Assembly (NCBI GenBank): GCA_966692625.1
Contig: CBKZAG010000026.1
Coordinates: 1-23,739 of the forward strand
Reading direction: 5' to 3'
DNA length: 23,739 nt
DNA from: CAMLOF01 sp966692625
Lineage (GTDB): Bacteria; Pseudomonadota; Gammaproteobacteria; Burkholderiales; Burkholderiaceae_C
The notes beneath the pieces were generated by a model. The model had not been told where the DNA came from and searched no databases. It worked only from the letters and a program-made list of their open reading frames with translations. The translations under genes and the position numbers were made by a program. Shown one piece after another: positions 7,064 to 18,709 of the stretch. The stretch's first letter is position 1, and the number at the start of each line of letters is the position of its first letter.

Positions 7064-8497
7064 ATGCCATTGCGCGCCACCAAGATCGTTGCCACCCTGG
7101 GCCCCGCGTCCAGCGAACCCGCCATGCTCGAAGCCATGATCCGCGCAGGGGTCAACGTGGTGCGGCTGAACTTCTCGCACGGCAAGGCACAGGACCACAT
7201 CGACCGCGCGCAGCTGGTGCGCGAAGCTGCGCAGCGCGCCGGACGCGAGGTAGCCATCATGGCCGACCTGCAGGGCCCCAAGATCCGCGTGGGCAAGTTC
7301 GCCGACGGCAAGGTGATGCTCAACCCTGGCGAGCCTTTCGTGCTGGATGCCGCACGCACGGAGCCCGGCGACCTGCTGGGCGTGGGCCTGGATTACAAGG
7401 AGCTGCCGCGCGACGTGAGGCCCGGTGACACGCTGCTGCTCAACGACGGTCTGATCGTGTTGAAGGTGCTGCGTGTGGATGGCCCCGCCGTGCACACCGA
7501 GGTGGTGATCGGTGGCGAACTGTCGAACAACAAGGGCATCAACAAGCAGGGCGGCGGCCTGACCGCGCCCGCGCTCACGGCCAAGGACATGGACGACATC
7601 AAGACCGCCATGGGCCTGCTGGCCGACTACGTGGCGGTGAGCTTCCCCAAGAACGCCACCGACATGGAGTTGGCCCGCCAGCTCTGCAACGTGGCGGCAC
7701 CGGCTGGCCACAAGCCCGGCCTGATCGCCAAGATCGAGCGCACCGAGGCCATCCCCGAGCTGGAGAACATCCTGCGCGCAAGCGACGGCATCATGGTGGC
7801 ACGCGGCGACTTGGCGGTGGAGGTGGGCAACGCGGTGGTGCCCGCGCTGCAAAAGCGCATGATCAAGCTGGCCCGCGAGATGGACAAGGTCGTCATCACC
7901 GCCACGCAGATGATGGAGAGCATGATCGTGAACCCGGTGCCGACGCGCGCCGAGGTGAGTGACGTGGCCAACGCCGTGCTGGACGGCACCGACGCCGTGA
8001 TGCTGAGCGCAGAAACCGCTGCAGGCAAGTACCCGCTGCAGACGGTGCAGGAAATGGCCAAGATTTGCGAAGAGGCCGAGAAGGCCGACAGCTTCGAGCT
8101 GGAGTCGGACTTTCTGGGCAAGACGTTCAACCGCATCGACCATTCGATCGCCATGGGCGCGCTGTTCACAGCCTCGCACCTGGGAGCCAAGGCCATTGTC
8201 GCGCTCACCGAATCCGGCTCCACGGCGCTGTGGATGAGCCGCCACAAGGTGGACATCCCCATCTATGCCGTGACATCGAAGCTCGCGTCGCAGCGACGCA
8301 TGACGGTCTATCGCAACGTCCATCCGCTGCTGATGGACACCAGCGCCGACCGCGACACCGCGCTGCTGCAGGCCGAGAACCACCTGAAGGAACGCGGCAT
8401 CATGCAGCCGGGCGACGTTTATGCCATTACCTGCGGCGAGCCCATGGGCACGCCAGGCGGCACCAACATGCTGAAGATCTGCCGCGCGGGCGGCTGA
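7064..8497 (+). CDS. pyk: Pyruvate kinase
   Basis: The enzyme transfers phosphate from phosphoenolpyruvate to ADP, giving pyruvate and ATP, in the cytoplasm. The 477-residue product matches the family length. Visible motifs are RLNFSHG (34-40), the active-site KIERTEA (223-229), MVARGDLAVE (244-253) and the PTRAEVSDVANAVLDGTDAV block (293-312). At the position that is Glu in potassium-dependent kinases and Lys in potassium-independent ones, my hand alignment gives R119 in VRPGD, which suggests independence from potassium. A GGAG site lies 9 bases before the ATG. It ends only 15 bases from the convergent glycosidase gene, with no clear terminator between them. Confidence 0.97.
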   Translation: MPLRATKIVATLGPASSEPAMLEAMIRAGVNVVRLNFSHGKAQDHIDRAQLVREAAQRAGREVAIMADLQGPKIRVGKFADGKVMLNPGEPFVLDAARTEPGDLLGVGLDYKELPRDVRPGDTLLLNDGLIVLKVLRVDGPAVHTEVVIGGELSNNKGINKQGGGLTAPALTAKDMDDIKTAMGLLADYVAVSFPKNATDMELARQLCNVAAPAGHKPGLIAKIERTEAIPELENILRASDGIMVARGDLAVEVGNAVVPALQKRMIKLAREMDKVVITATQMMESMIVNPVPTRAEVSDVANAVLDGTDAVMLSAETAAGKYPLQTVQEMAKICEEAEKADSFELESDFLGKTFNRIDHSIAMGALFTASHLGAKAIVALTESGSTALWMSRHKVDIPIYAVTSKLASQRRMTVYRNVHPLLMDTSADRDTALLQAENHLKERGIMQPGDVYAITCGEPMGTPGGTNMLKICRAGG

Positions 8498-8512
8498 CCC
8501 TCAACATTCCGC

Positions 8513-10678
8513 TCAAAACGACAGCACCTCGCTGATGGGGTCGTCGTGTTTGGGCAAACTGCCCGCTTGCGGCGCTGCCACGGGAATGCGCGCGCCTTCG
8601 CGAACGAACAAGGGCATGCGCTCCAAGGGGGCAGGCACCACATGCTGGCGGCCTGCCTCGAACGGCTCGCGGGTATGAAAGTCGAACCAACGCTGCCCGT
8701 CAGGCAACGCCGGTAGATACACGCTCCGTTCCCGCGCACCACGCTCAACCACTGGCGCCACCAGCAACCATGCACCCAGCATGAAGTCGTCACTGTCCCG
8801 CAGACAGTTTTCATCCTGAGGAAAATCGTAGAAGGTCGGCCGGATGACGGGTTGATGTTCCCTGCTGGCCTGCTCGAAGCATTCCCAAAGGTAGGGCAAC
8901 AGACGATACCGTTGCGCAATGGCCTCGCGCACCAGAGCCGTCACGTCCGCATGCATCCAGGGCAGGTTGACGACGTTGTCCGCTTTCCATGAATTCATGA
9001 CCATGCGGGGGTTCAGGCTGCAGGCCTGCACCCAGCGCAGGAACAGTTCCGCGTCGGGCACCGGCCCGTAGAAGCCACCCACGTCGTGGCCGGTGTTGAA
9101 CATGCCCGACAGGCTCATTTGCAGACCTGTGCGTATGTTCCATTTGAGCGTGGCCCAGCTGGTGGTGTTGTCGCCCGACCAGGTCTGTGCGTAACGCTGC
9201 AAGCCAGGGGGACCAGCGCGGGTGACCGTGAACACCAGATCGGGGTCGTTCTTCTTCGCGGCATGTTCGCGCTGGGCCTCAAAGGTCGCGCGAGTCATCA
9301 GCAAGCCGTGCAAAGGGCGGCTGCGGTGCATGGGGATGGCTTGCCCCCACCCCCGGCTGATGGCGTCTTCGGCCTGAATGGCGTACTCGTTGTTGTCGTT
9401 CCAGCCCACGTCAATACCGCGATCAAGGATCTGCGCCTTGAGCTGTTCTTGCCACCACCGCGTGGCCGGTGCGCTGGTGAAGTCCAGATGCGAACCCTGG
9501 CCGTCCCAGTAGGGTTCGACCACAGGCTGATGGGACCCGGCATGGGGAATGAAGGCGTTGCTCTGGGCCAGCTCGGCGTACGCCGGGTGGTCGTCCAGCA
9601 GGCAGGGCTTCAGGTTGGCGACCAGCCGCATGCCTGCGGCGTGGAACTTGGCGTTGATCGCCTCTGGATCGGGGAACTTACTGCGGTTCCAGGTGAACAC
9701 GTAACGCTGCTTGCCACGGCTGGAGTACCCTGAACCGTAGTGGAACGACGAAATCGGTATCTGATGCCGGGCGCAATCGTCGATGAAGCGATCCAGTTGC
9801 GCCTGGGCGTCGGCGGCGTCGGCAAGCCCCATGGCCGTCTGGGCGTAGCCCAGTGTCCAGCGGGGTGGCAGCAGGGTACCGCCGATGAGTCGAACGAAGG
9901 CGGAGACCACCTCGGCAGGCGTGCGGCCCACCATGAGGTAGATGTCCAGGTCGCCGTCATCGATCTCGGTGGTGCGGAAGAAGCCATGGTAGTTGTCGTG
10001 CTCGCACCCGAGGTCAAAAGTGCACGCGGACAAGGTGTCGTAGTACACCCCGGTCCACAACCCCTGAGCGGTGCGGGTGATGAGGAAAGGCCAGTGTTTG
10101 TAGAGGGGGTCACCATGCTGGGGGTCGTAACCCAGGGAGTCCTGCCCCATGCAGCGCAAACGCCTGCCGTGCAGATTCAATGGGCCGGTCTTGTCGCCCA
10201 GCCCGAAGTAGTGCTCGCTCTGGTCCCGCGTGACGCAGTGGCGCAACAGGCCGGTGCGCTGTTCGCGCAGGTAACCGCTGGTGATGCGGTCTGACAGATA
10301 AAGCGCCCCGGTGGCCGGGTCGCTCCATTCCAGGCGAACCGGCTGGCCTGCCCCACCCTGCAAGCTCACCGCCAGTTGCGCTGTGCGCAGGCCCTGCGCC
10401 GTGCCGTCCACGGCCTGCCACGGCTGCACGGCAGGCCGCTGAAAGCCGGCCAGACTGTCGCGCGGCCGGCCCTGCCAGGGCACGTCATCGCCTGCCACCG
10501 GGCAGATGGCCCAGGTATGCGGCTCCCTGAAACCACTGGCAGGCTGCCAGGTGATGCGCGCCATGGTTGGCGCAAGAAAGGTCACCCTCAGCGCGCCGCC
10601 GTCTGACAAGGGGGCTAGAGCGTCCCCCTCGGGGGCGCCTGGCATGGTCTGCCAGCCGGGTGTGGATATGGGGGTCAT
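8513..10678 (-). CDS. Glycoside hydrolase family 31 (alpha-glycosidase)
   Basis: Family 31 enzymes hydrolyse alpha-linked glucosides, xylosides or galactosides with retention. The 721-residue product has an N-terminal beta domain (HYFGLGDKTGPLNLHG is typical), a TIM barrel from about residue 270 and C-terminal beta domains. The likely nucleophile is D428 in GWNDNNEY and the likely acid/base is D503 in TWSGDNTTSW. There is no signal peptide, so it should act in the cytoplasm on imported substrate. I chose the ATG at 10678 because AGGA lies about 8 bases upstream and it falls just after the ATPase gene; an upstream start would add 22 unrelated residues. It is the last gene after a sugar ABC importer. 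The motif is not that of the sulfoquinovosidase YihQ as I remember it. Substrate is unknown. Confidence 0.9.
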   Translation of the reverse strand: MTPISTPGWQTMPGAPEGDALAPLSDGGALRVTFLAPTMARITWQPASGFREPHTWAICPVAGDDVPWQGRPRDSLAGFQRPAVQPWQAVDGTAQGLRTAQLAVSLQGGAGQPVRLEWSDPATGALYLSDRITSGYLREQRTGLLRHCVTRDQSEHYFGLGDKTGPLNLHGRRLRCMGQDSLGYDPQHGDPLYKHWPFLITRTAQGLWTGVYYDTLSACTFDLGCEHDNYHGFFRTTEIDDGDLDIYLMVGRTPAEVVSAFVRLIGGTLLPPRWTLGYAQTAMGLADAADAQAQLDRFIDDCARHQIPISSFHYGSGYSSRGKQRYVFTWNRSKFPDPEAINAKFHAAGMRLVANLKPCLLDDHPAYAELAQSNAFIPHAGSHQPVVEPYWDGQGSHLDFTSAPATRWWQEQLKAQILDRGIDVGWNDNNEYAIQAEDAISRGWGQAIPMHRSRPLHGLLMTRATFEAQREHAAKKNDPDLVFTVTRAGPPGLQRYAQTWSGDNTTSWATLKWNIRTGLQMSLSGMFNTGHDVGGFYGPVPDAELFLRWVQACSLNPRMVMNSWKADNVVNLPWMHADVTALVREAIAQRYRLLPYLWECFEQASREHQPVIRPTFYDFPQDENCLRDSDDFMLGAWLLVAPVVERGARERSVYLPALPDGQRWFDFHTREPFEAGRQHVVPAPLERMPLFVREGARIPVAAPQAGSLPKHDDPISEVLSF

Positions 10679-10706
10679 ACGGTATTCCTGGAAAAAACAG
10701 ACAAGG

Positions 10707-11738
<1,032 letters not shown>

Positions 11739-11773
11739 GATGGTTCACCTGAAGAAGCTGTGGAGGAAACCGG

Positions 11774-12814
11774 TCACTTGACGCCAGCGCTGGCGATGCC
11801 GGTGGTGATGTAACGCTGCAAGAAGGCAAACACGAGCGTGACGGGCAACAGGGTGATCACCGTCATGGCCAGCAGGTAGTGCCACTGCGTGTTCAGTTCA
11901 CCCTGGAAGGAGTTGAGCGCGAGCTGTAGCGTGAAGAACTCGTTTTGCGAAAGCACGATCAAGGGCAGCAAAAAGTCGTTCCACCGCCACATGACCGAGA
12001 AGATGGCGAGCACCGCCAACGCAGGTGCCGACAGTGGCAGCACGATGCGCCAGTAGATGCGCCATTCGCTGGCGTGGTCCATGCGGGCGGCCTCGATGAG
12101 TTCGTCCGGTATGGTGAGCATGTACTGCCGCAGCAGGAACACCCCCGTGGGTGTGGCCACCGCTGGCCAGATCACACCCCACAGGCTGTTGAACAGGCCC
12201 GCCTGGTTGATGACAAGGAACACCGGCACCAGGATGATGGTGGGCGGGATCATGAGGGTGGCGATGATCAGCAGGAACACCGCTTTCTGCCCGGTAAACC
12301 GGTACTTTGACAACGCGAACGCTGCCATCGAGTTGAACAGCAGGGTCAACACCGTGGCGATGACCGTGATGAACACGCTGTTCCACAAGTAGCGCCCAAA
12401 GGCGAAGCGTTCGAACAGGTCACCGTAGTTGTTCCACGCGAACTTCAGTTCGTTGACCGGGCGGCGCTGGTTGATGTTGACCTGTTGCGTCTGTTCGGGA
12501 GCGGCCGGGTCCACCATGGTGGCCATGATGCCGATGCGGCTGATCTGGGCGAGCTGGCGCTGGCTGCCGTCTTCAAGCGTGACCTGAAACAACGGCAGGG
12601 GCTGGTCGTGCCCCGCCACCTGCACGGTCTTCTGGCTGTACGGCAGGAAACTCGGTGGGAACTGGTTGATCGCCGCTTCCGTCTTGAATGACGACATCAC
12701 CAGCCACAGCACAGGGGCGAACATGGTGAAGAGTCCCACGACCAGATAGGCGTAGCTCGCGACATCGGTCCAATGCAGGCGCTGCCTGCCACGGGTGAGC
12801 AGAAGGAATTTCAT
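11774..12814 (-). CDS. Sugar ABC importer permease, MalG type, with large periplasmic insertion
   Basis: This is one of the two membrane subunits of the carbohydrate importer. The 346-residue product has a first membrane helix at about 20-41 and five more from about 145 onward. The cytoplasmic EAA loop that docks on the ATPase is EAARMDHASEWRIYWRIVLP (241-260). Between helix 1 and the usual NNYGDLF segment there is an extra block of about 65 residues (roughly 56-121), hydrophilic and beta-like, which is absent from classical MalG. It starts one base after the stop of the other permease gene, so the two are translationally coupled. Confidence 0.92.
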   Translation of the reverse strand: MKFLLLTRGRQRLHWTDVASYAYLVVGLFTMFAPVLWLVMSSFKTEAAINQFPPSFLPYSQKTVQVAGHDQPLPLFQVTLEDGSQRQLAQISRIGIMATMVDPAAPEQTQQVNINQRRPVNELKFAWNNYGDLFERFAFGRYLWNSVFITVIATVLTLLFNSMAAFALSKYRFTGQKAVFLLIIATLMIPPTIILVPVFLVINQAGLFNSLWGVIWPAVATPTGVFLLRQYMLTIPDELIEAARMDHASEWRIYWRIVLPLSAPALAVLAIFSVMWRWNDFLLPLIVLSQNEFFTLQLALNSFQGELNTQWHYLLAMTVITLLPVTLVFAFLQRYITTGIASAGVK

Positions 12815-12815
12815 G

Positions 12816-13793
12816 TCAACGCTCCTTGCGGCCCATCTCCTGTGCCCGCGTCAGGCGCAATTGCGCCAACGTCAACACGACCAGGAACGCCGCCAATGCC
12901 AGTGATGCTGCCGCCGCCAGTCCGTACAGGTGTATCTGTTCGGCGAAACCGGTCGAATAAATGAACTGCACGATGAAGGTGGTGGCCGAACCCGGCCCGC
13001 CTCCCGTCAGCACGAACACTTCGTCGAACACCTGCACCGCCCGGATGGCTGCAAGCACCACGACCACGACCAGGTTGGGCATGAGCAGCGGCAGCGTGAT
13101 GCGGGTCAGCGTGCGCCAGGGGCTGGCACGGTCCATCTTGGCGGCTTCGTACAGGTCAGCAGGAATGGCCTGCAGGCCCGCCAGAAGAATCAAGGTATAG
13201 AAGCCCATGTGCGCCCAGATGGACACGAACACGGTCCAGAAGAAGGCCCAGCCCGCATCCGTCAGCCACTCCACCGGCGTCATGTCGAACGCCACCAAGC
13301 CTGCGTTGAACACGCCCTGGCTTTGCAGCAGCCATTTCCAGATCAAGGCCACCACCACGGGCGACAGGAGCACGGGATAGAAGTAGACCCCCCGCCAAAA
13401 TCCGCGGCCGATGATCTTGCGGTTGAGCACCAGCGCGGTGATGAGGGAGAACAACACCATCAGCACCACTTGCAGGACGCTGAACTTGAGCGTATTGCCC
13501 ATGGCCCGCCAGAAAACATCCTTGCGGCAGGTGGAGATGTCCAGGTAGTTGGCACACTCGAACAGGATCTGGAAGTTTTCGACCCCGGTGAACGGCCGCT
13601 CAAACGGCAGCAGCTTGACGCCGCCCGTGGTTGCGTACACGAGGTTGATAAGGATGGGCAGGAAAGTGAACAGCCCAAACACGATCAGGTTCGGCGCCAC
13701 GAACAGCCACCCCAGCCGGGACAGCCCCAGCCAGCGCTGACCCAGACGGAACAGGGGCTCCAGCGCGTCAAAAAACAGCACAAGTACTTTCAT
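12816..13793 (-). CDS. Sugar ABC importer permease, MalF/UgpA type
   Basis: This is the partner membrane subunit of the importer. The 325-residue product has about six membrane helices (first at about 29-53) and the EAA loop EAAKMDRASPWRTL (216-229), followed by the FDEVFVLTGGGPGSATTF segment typical of MalF-type permeases. It lies 121 bases after the binding-protein gene and is coupled to the MalG-type gene downstream. Substrate cannot be read from the sequence. Confidence 0.93.
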   Translation of the reverse strand: MKVLVLFFDALEPLFRLGQRWLGLSRLGWLFVAPNLIVFGLFTFLPILINLVYATTGGVKLLPFERPFTGVENFQILFECANYLDISTCRKDVFWRAMGNTLKFSVLQVVLMVLFSLITALVLNRKIIGRGFWRGVYFYPVLLSPVVVALIWKWLLQSQGVFNAGLVAFDMTPVEWLTDAGWAFFWTVFVSIWAHMGFYTLILLAGLQAIPADLYEAAKMDRASPWRTLTRITLPLLMPNLVVVVVLAAIRAVQVFDEVFVLTGGGPGSATTFIVQFIYSTGFAEQIHLYGLAAAASLALAAFLVVLTLAQLRLTRAQEMGRKER

Positions 13794-13854
13794 GACGCAA
13801 ACACTCCTTGGCTAACATGCAAAGCCATCTCGGCCGCCCGCCTGAGCAGGGGGC

Positions 13855-13881
13855 TCGCGAGTGCCGCGAAGGCACCCGCGA
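13855..13881 (-). repeat. Intercistronic hairpin after the binding-protein gene
   Basis: The arms TCGCGAGTGCC and GGCACCCGCGA pair over 11 positions around a 5-base loop. The single mismatch on the plus strand becomes a G-U pair in the minus-strand RNA, so the transcript can form an unbroken stem. No T-run follows. Such hairpins between a binding-protein gene and its permease genes commonly protect the upstream mRNA, giving more binding protein than permease. Confidence 0.6.
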
Positions 13882-13914
13882 ATTGCGCCGGACAGGACTG
13901 TCAGGAGAAAGACT

Positions 13915-15186
13915 TCACTTCTGCGCTTGCTTGACTGCATCCTCCATGTCGGAGCGGATCTTGGCGATGGCCTCGTCAACGCTCATTTCCCCCACAATGG
14001 CCTGCGTCACGCGGGCCACCGTGGGCAGCATGAGCGCTCGGTTGAACTTGTAGCCCTGATATTCATAAGCGGCGGGCGACAGGCTGGCCACGCCACTGCT
14101 GAACACCCCCAGCGCCGCGCGGGCCGCCGGTTGTGCGCTCGGGTAGGCCACGCCCTTGGCCGCCAACCCGGCGTGGGCGGGGATGTTGTTGGTCTTGCCG
14201 ACGAATTCGGCATAGGCCTGCTCCGACGCCATGAAGTCGAGGAAGGCCCCCACCTCCTTGGGCGACTTGCTGGTTTTGAGTGCCACCCAGGCGGCACCGC
14301 CAGGCATGCCCGAGCACGCAGCGGGGCCGCAGGGGTTGGGCACGGCGACCCAATCGAACTTGTTGCCGACTTCGCGTTGCAGGCGGCTGATCTGCCAGCT
14401 GCCAGACAAGGCCATGACGAGGTTGCCGTTGGTGAACTCACCGATCGTGTCGGCGTAGGTGGACCCGCCGGAGCCCGCCCAGACCTCGCGCAGCATGGTG
14501 CCGTCCTTGTGCCAGCCGACGAATTTGGTGACCGCCGCCTTGTAGCCGTCATCAACCACCAGGTTGTCCTTGTCGTCGAACAGCTTGGCGCCGTAGCTGA
14601 TGGCGGGCCCGGCGAAGCGGTGCCCCGTACGGTCCCACGCCATGGCCGCCTTGGTCTGCGTGGCCTTGGCGACCTTGCGCGTGGCATCCACCCACTCTTC
14701 CCAGCTAGCTTTGGGGCCGGGGAGCGCCACCTTGGCCTGGTCGAACAGGGTCTTGTTGACAAAGGGCCCCGTCATCGTCAGTTGCGACATGAAGCCGTAG
14801 ATGCCCTTGTCGGTTTTCGATGGACGCAGCCAGCGCGCGGTGTTGCCGAAGTTGGTGTCCCAGTACTTGCGGTCCTTGACGTAGGGAGAGATGTCGAGGT
14901 AGTACTTGGACAGCCCGCCCAGATCCGTCACGCGCGCGATGTCTGGCCCCTGCCCTGCAGCGAGCTGCACGGGCAGTTGCTCCAGCACGGTCTTGAAGGG
15001 CACTGTGTCCACGATGACCTTGACGCCAGGGTTCTGGCTTTCGAAGCGCCTGGCCAATTCGTTCGTGACATCGCATTCGACGCTGTCTTGGTAACACATG
15101 ACGCGGATGTCAGCAGCCTGCGCGATGGCGCCGACAGCCATCAGGCCTGCGGCCAGCGCAATGGGGCGAATCAGGTGGTTTTGCAT
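13915..15186 (-). CDS. Carbohydrate ABC importer substrate-binding protein
   Basis: This is the periplasmic binding protein of the importer whose permeases follow. The 423-residue product starts with a signal peptide (MQNHLIRPIALAAGLMAVG, cleavage probably after AQA at about residue 24). It continues as an extracellular solute-binding protein of the maltose/glycerol-phosphate type, with PDIARVTDLGGLSKYYLD and later WAGSGGSTYADTIGEFTNGN. The ATG at 15186 has a GAGGAG site 7 bases upstream; an upstream in-frame start would add 14 residues before the signal peptide. It lies 57 bases after glpD on the same strand, leaving little room for its own promoter. Ligand is unknown. Confidence 0.92.
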   Translation of the reverse strand: MQNHLIRPIALAAGLMAVGAIAQAADIRVMCYQDSVECDVTNELARRFESQNPGVKVIVDTVPFKTVLEQLPVQLAAGQGPDIARVTDLGGLSKYYLDISPYVKDRKYWDTNFGNTARWLRPSKTDKGIYGFMSQLTMTGPFVNKTLFDQAKVALPGPKASWEEWVDATRKVAKATQTKAAMAWDRTGHRFAGPAISYGAKLFDDKDNLVVDDGYKAAVTKFVGWHKDGTMLREVWAGSGGSTYADTIGEFTNGNLVMALSGSWQISRLQREVGNKFDWVAVPNPCGPAACSGMPGGAAWVALKTSKSPKEVGAFLDFMASEQAYAEFVGKTNNIPAHAGLAAKGVAYPSAQPAARAALGVFSSGVASLSPAAYEYQGYKFNRALMLPTVARVTQAIVGEMSVDEAIAKIRSDMEDAVKQAQK

Positions 15187-15243
15187 ATGTGCTCCTCTGT
15201 CGTGGGTGAATGGGGAAATTCGGCGCAAAGCGGCACCGCGCGC

Positions 15244-16851
15244 TCACTCCGGGCCGGAGTCGGGAACGTCTTCCGGCTGAAGCCGGTATTGCCTGCACAG
15301 GGCGACAAAGGCGGGCAACTGGGGGGATAGGCCGGTTTCTTCCTGCAGTATTTCGGCCACCCGCGGGGCCATGCGCTCGGCCAGCGCCGCGTCCAGGAAG
15401 AGCACGCGCCAACGCCGGGCCAGCATGTCCTCAACCGTCACGGCATATTCGTTGCGGGCGGCAAAACGGACCATGGCCTCCGTCAGTCCCATACCCAATT
15501 CCTGCTCAGCTCCCGGGCAAGTCTGCAACTGTGCCTGTTCGCTGCCGTACAGGTGTTTTCCCGGCGCTTGGTACAACGGCACCCTGGACCCAGCCTGAGT
15601 GGCCCCGACGAGTTGGTGGCTCCGGCTGGCGCCCCCCTCGCGCTCGGGCAGCATGCCTGCGCGGAAGCAGGCATCAAGCACATCCTCGGCCATGGCGCGG
15701 TAAGTGGTCCACTTGCCACCCGTGACAGTGATCAGTCCGTTGCCATCGGCCACGATGGTGTGTTCGCGCGACAGCTTCTTGGTGGCACCTTGCCCGCCCG
15801 ATGGCGCTGCCACCAGCGGGCGCAGGCCTACCCAGACGCTGCGGACGTCCTCGCGCCGCACCGGGCGGCTCAGCACCTTGCCCGCCTCGCCCAGGATGAA
15901 GTCCAACTCGGCCTCGAAGGGCTTTGGTTCGCGCGGCAGGTCCTGGCGCGGGGTGTCGGTGGTGCCGAGGATGAGAGAGCCCAGCCAGGGCACGGCGAAC
16001 AACACGCGTCCGTCCTCGGTCTTGGGCACCAGCAGCGCGTGCCCACCCGGCATGAAGGATTGATCCACCACCACGTGCACGCCCTGGCTGGGTGATACCA
16101 GGCGCTCGGGCGGCACCTGGCCGCCATGGCCCATGGCCTGCTGGCGCACCTGGTCCACCCAGACGCCAGCGGCATTGACCACGGCACGTGCCTTGACCGT
16201 TGCCTGCGCTCCTTGCAGGCGGTCGGCCACCTGCAACTCGAACCGTGCTCCCCCCGCCGCCTGTCCGTCCAGGGGGCGAAGGTCGCGTACCTCGGCGTGG
16301 TTGAGGGGCAGCCCCCCGGCGCGTTCCACAGTGCGGGCCAGCGCCAGCGCCAGACGGGCGTCGTCAAACTGCCCGTCCCAGTACATGACACCGCCTTGCA
16401 GGCCCTCGCGGCGCACACCGGACAGTGCCGCCACGGTTTCCTGGGCCGACAGCCACTGCGTGGCGCCCAGGCCAGCACGGCCAGCAAGCAGGTCGTAGAG
16501 CTTCAGGCCGATGCCGTAGAACGGCGTCTGCCACCAGCGGTAAGACGGCATGACGAAGGGCAGAGGCTGTGCCAGATGCGGGGCGATGCGCAGCACCGTG
16601 GCGCGTTCCGCCAGCGCTTCGCGCACCAGGGCCACGTTGCCTTGGGCCAGGTAGCGCACACCACCATGCAGCAGCTTGGTCGAACGTGAAGATGTACCGC
16701 CGCCGAAGTCGTGCGACTCCAGCAGGACGACGGAGAATCCGCGCAGCGCAGCATCAAGTGCCACGCCGAGCCCGGTGGCACCGCCACCGATGACGGCAAG
16801 GTCGTAAACGGCTGTCCGGGCCAGCCGGGCCCACTGTTCTGCGCGTGTCAT
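15244..16851 (-). CDS. glpD: Glycerol-3-phosphate dehydrogenase, FAD-dependent, aerobic
   Basis: GlpD oxidises sn-glycerol 3-phosphate to dihydroxyacetone phosphate at the inner membrane and passes electrons to the quinone pool. The 535-residue product has the FAD-binding GGGATGLG (22-29), the family signature SSRSTKLLHGGVRYL (54-68) and GGKWTTYR (378-385), with the C-terminal helical domain after about residue 400. It lies 60 bases after glpV. No Shine-Dalgarno site is visible: a perfect 9-bp hairpin and an A-rich spacer occupy the place where it should be, and no other in-frame start is near. The kinase that makes its substrate is not in the window. Confidence 0.96.
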   Translation of the reverse strand: MTRAEQWARLARTAVYDLAVIGGGATGLGVALDAALRGFSVVLLESHDFGGGTSSRSTKLLHGGVRYLAQGNVALVREALAERATVLRIAPHLAQPLPFVMPSYRWWQTPFYGIGLKLYDLLAGRAGLGATQWLSAQETVAALSGVRREGLQGGVMYWDGQFDDARLALALARTVERAGGLPLNHAEVRDLRPLDGQAAGGARFELQVADRLQGAQATVKARAVVNAAGVWVDQVRQQAMGHGGQVPPERLVSPSQGVHVVVDQSFMPGGHALLVPKTEDGRVLFAVPWLGSLILGTTDTPRQDLPREPKPFEAELDFILGEAGKVLSRPVRREDVRSVWVGLRPLVAAPSGGQGATKKLSREHTIVADGNGLITVTGGKWTTYRAMAEDVLDACFRAGMLPEREGGASRSHQLVGATQAGSRVPLYQAPGKHLYGSEQAQLQTCPGAEQELGMGLTEAMVRFAARNEYAVTVEDMLARRWRVLFLDAALAERMAPRVAEILQEETGLSPQLPAFVALCRQYRLQPEDVPDSGPE

Positions 16852-16860
16852 GTTTTTTTA

Positions 16861-16882
16861 GCCGTGGCCGCAAGGCCACGGC
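16861..16882 (-). repeat. Perfect hairpin nine bases before the glpD start codon
   Basis: GCCGTGGCC and GGCCACGGC form a perfect 9-bp stem with a 4-base loop in the glpV-glpD gap. On the transcribed minus strand it is followed by TAAAAAAAC and then the glpD ATG. The A-run is on the wrong side for an intrinsic terminator in either direction. It may stabilise the 3' end of glpV mRNA, limit glpD translation, or both. Confidence 0.6.
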
Positions 16883-16911
16883 AGGTTCACTGAGCTGTGA
16901 AAGGTGTCTGA

Positions 16912-18645
<1,734 letters not shown>

Positions 18646-18669
18646 CTCGTCTCCTCAGTCTCGGTTGTC

Positions 18670-18709
18670 AATTCCCCAGGTTGATCAAACGGCTCGGCCC
18701 CGGGGAATT
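18670..18709 (-). repeat. Spaced inverted repeat AATTCCCC / GGGGAATT before glpV
   Basis: Perfect 8-bp arms at 18670-18677 and 18702-18709 are separated by 24 bases that include the palindrome TTGATCAA (18681-18688). It lies about 25 bases upstream of the glpV start, between glpU and glpV. It could be an mRNA stem marking the 5' end of a stabilised glpV message, or an operator for an internal promoter. Confidence 0.4.

Noticed and set aside
8498..8512. Bidirectional terminator between convergent pyk and the GH31 gene
   Set aside because: The gap is 15 bases with no stem or T-run. Imperfect pairing around 8513-8560 is inside coding sequence and weak.
10612..10641. Possible third copy of the GC-rich repeat at the start of the GH31 gene
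   Set aside because: Only the CCCCCGAGGGGG core is shared. The flanks do not align in order, and the core is nearly self-complementary, so chance or convergence is enough.
8513..10678. Sulfoquinovosidase (YihQ-type) function for the GH31 enzyme, which would also release glycerol
   Set aside because: The nucleophile region reads GWNDNNEY rather than the MADFGEY-like motif I recall for YihQ, and no other sulfoquinovose genes are present.
16851..16882. Intrinsic terminator between glpV and glpD
   Set aside because: The perfect stem is followed by an A-run on the transcribed strand, not a T-run, and on the other strand the T-run comes before the stem. Neither direction gives a terminator.
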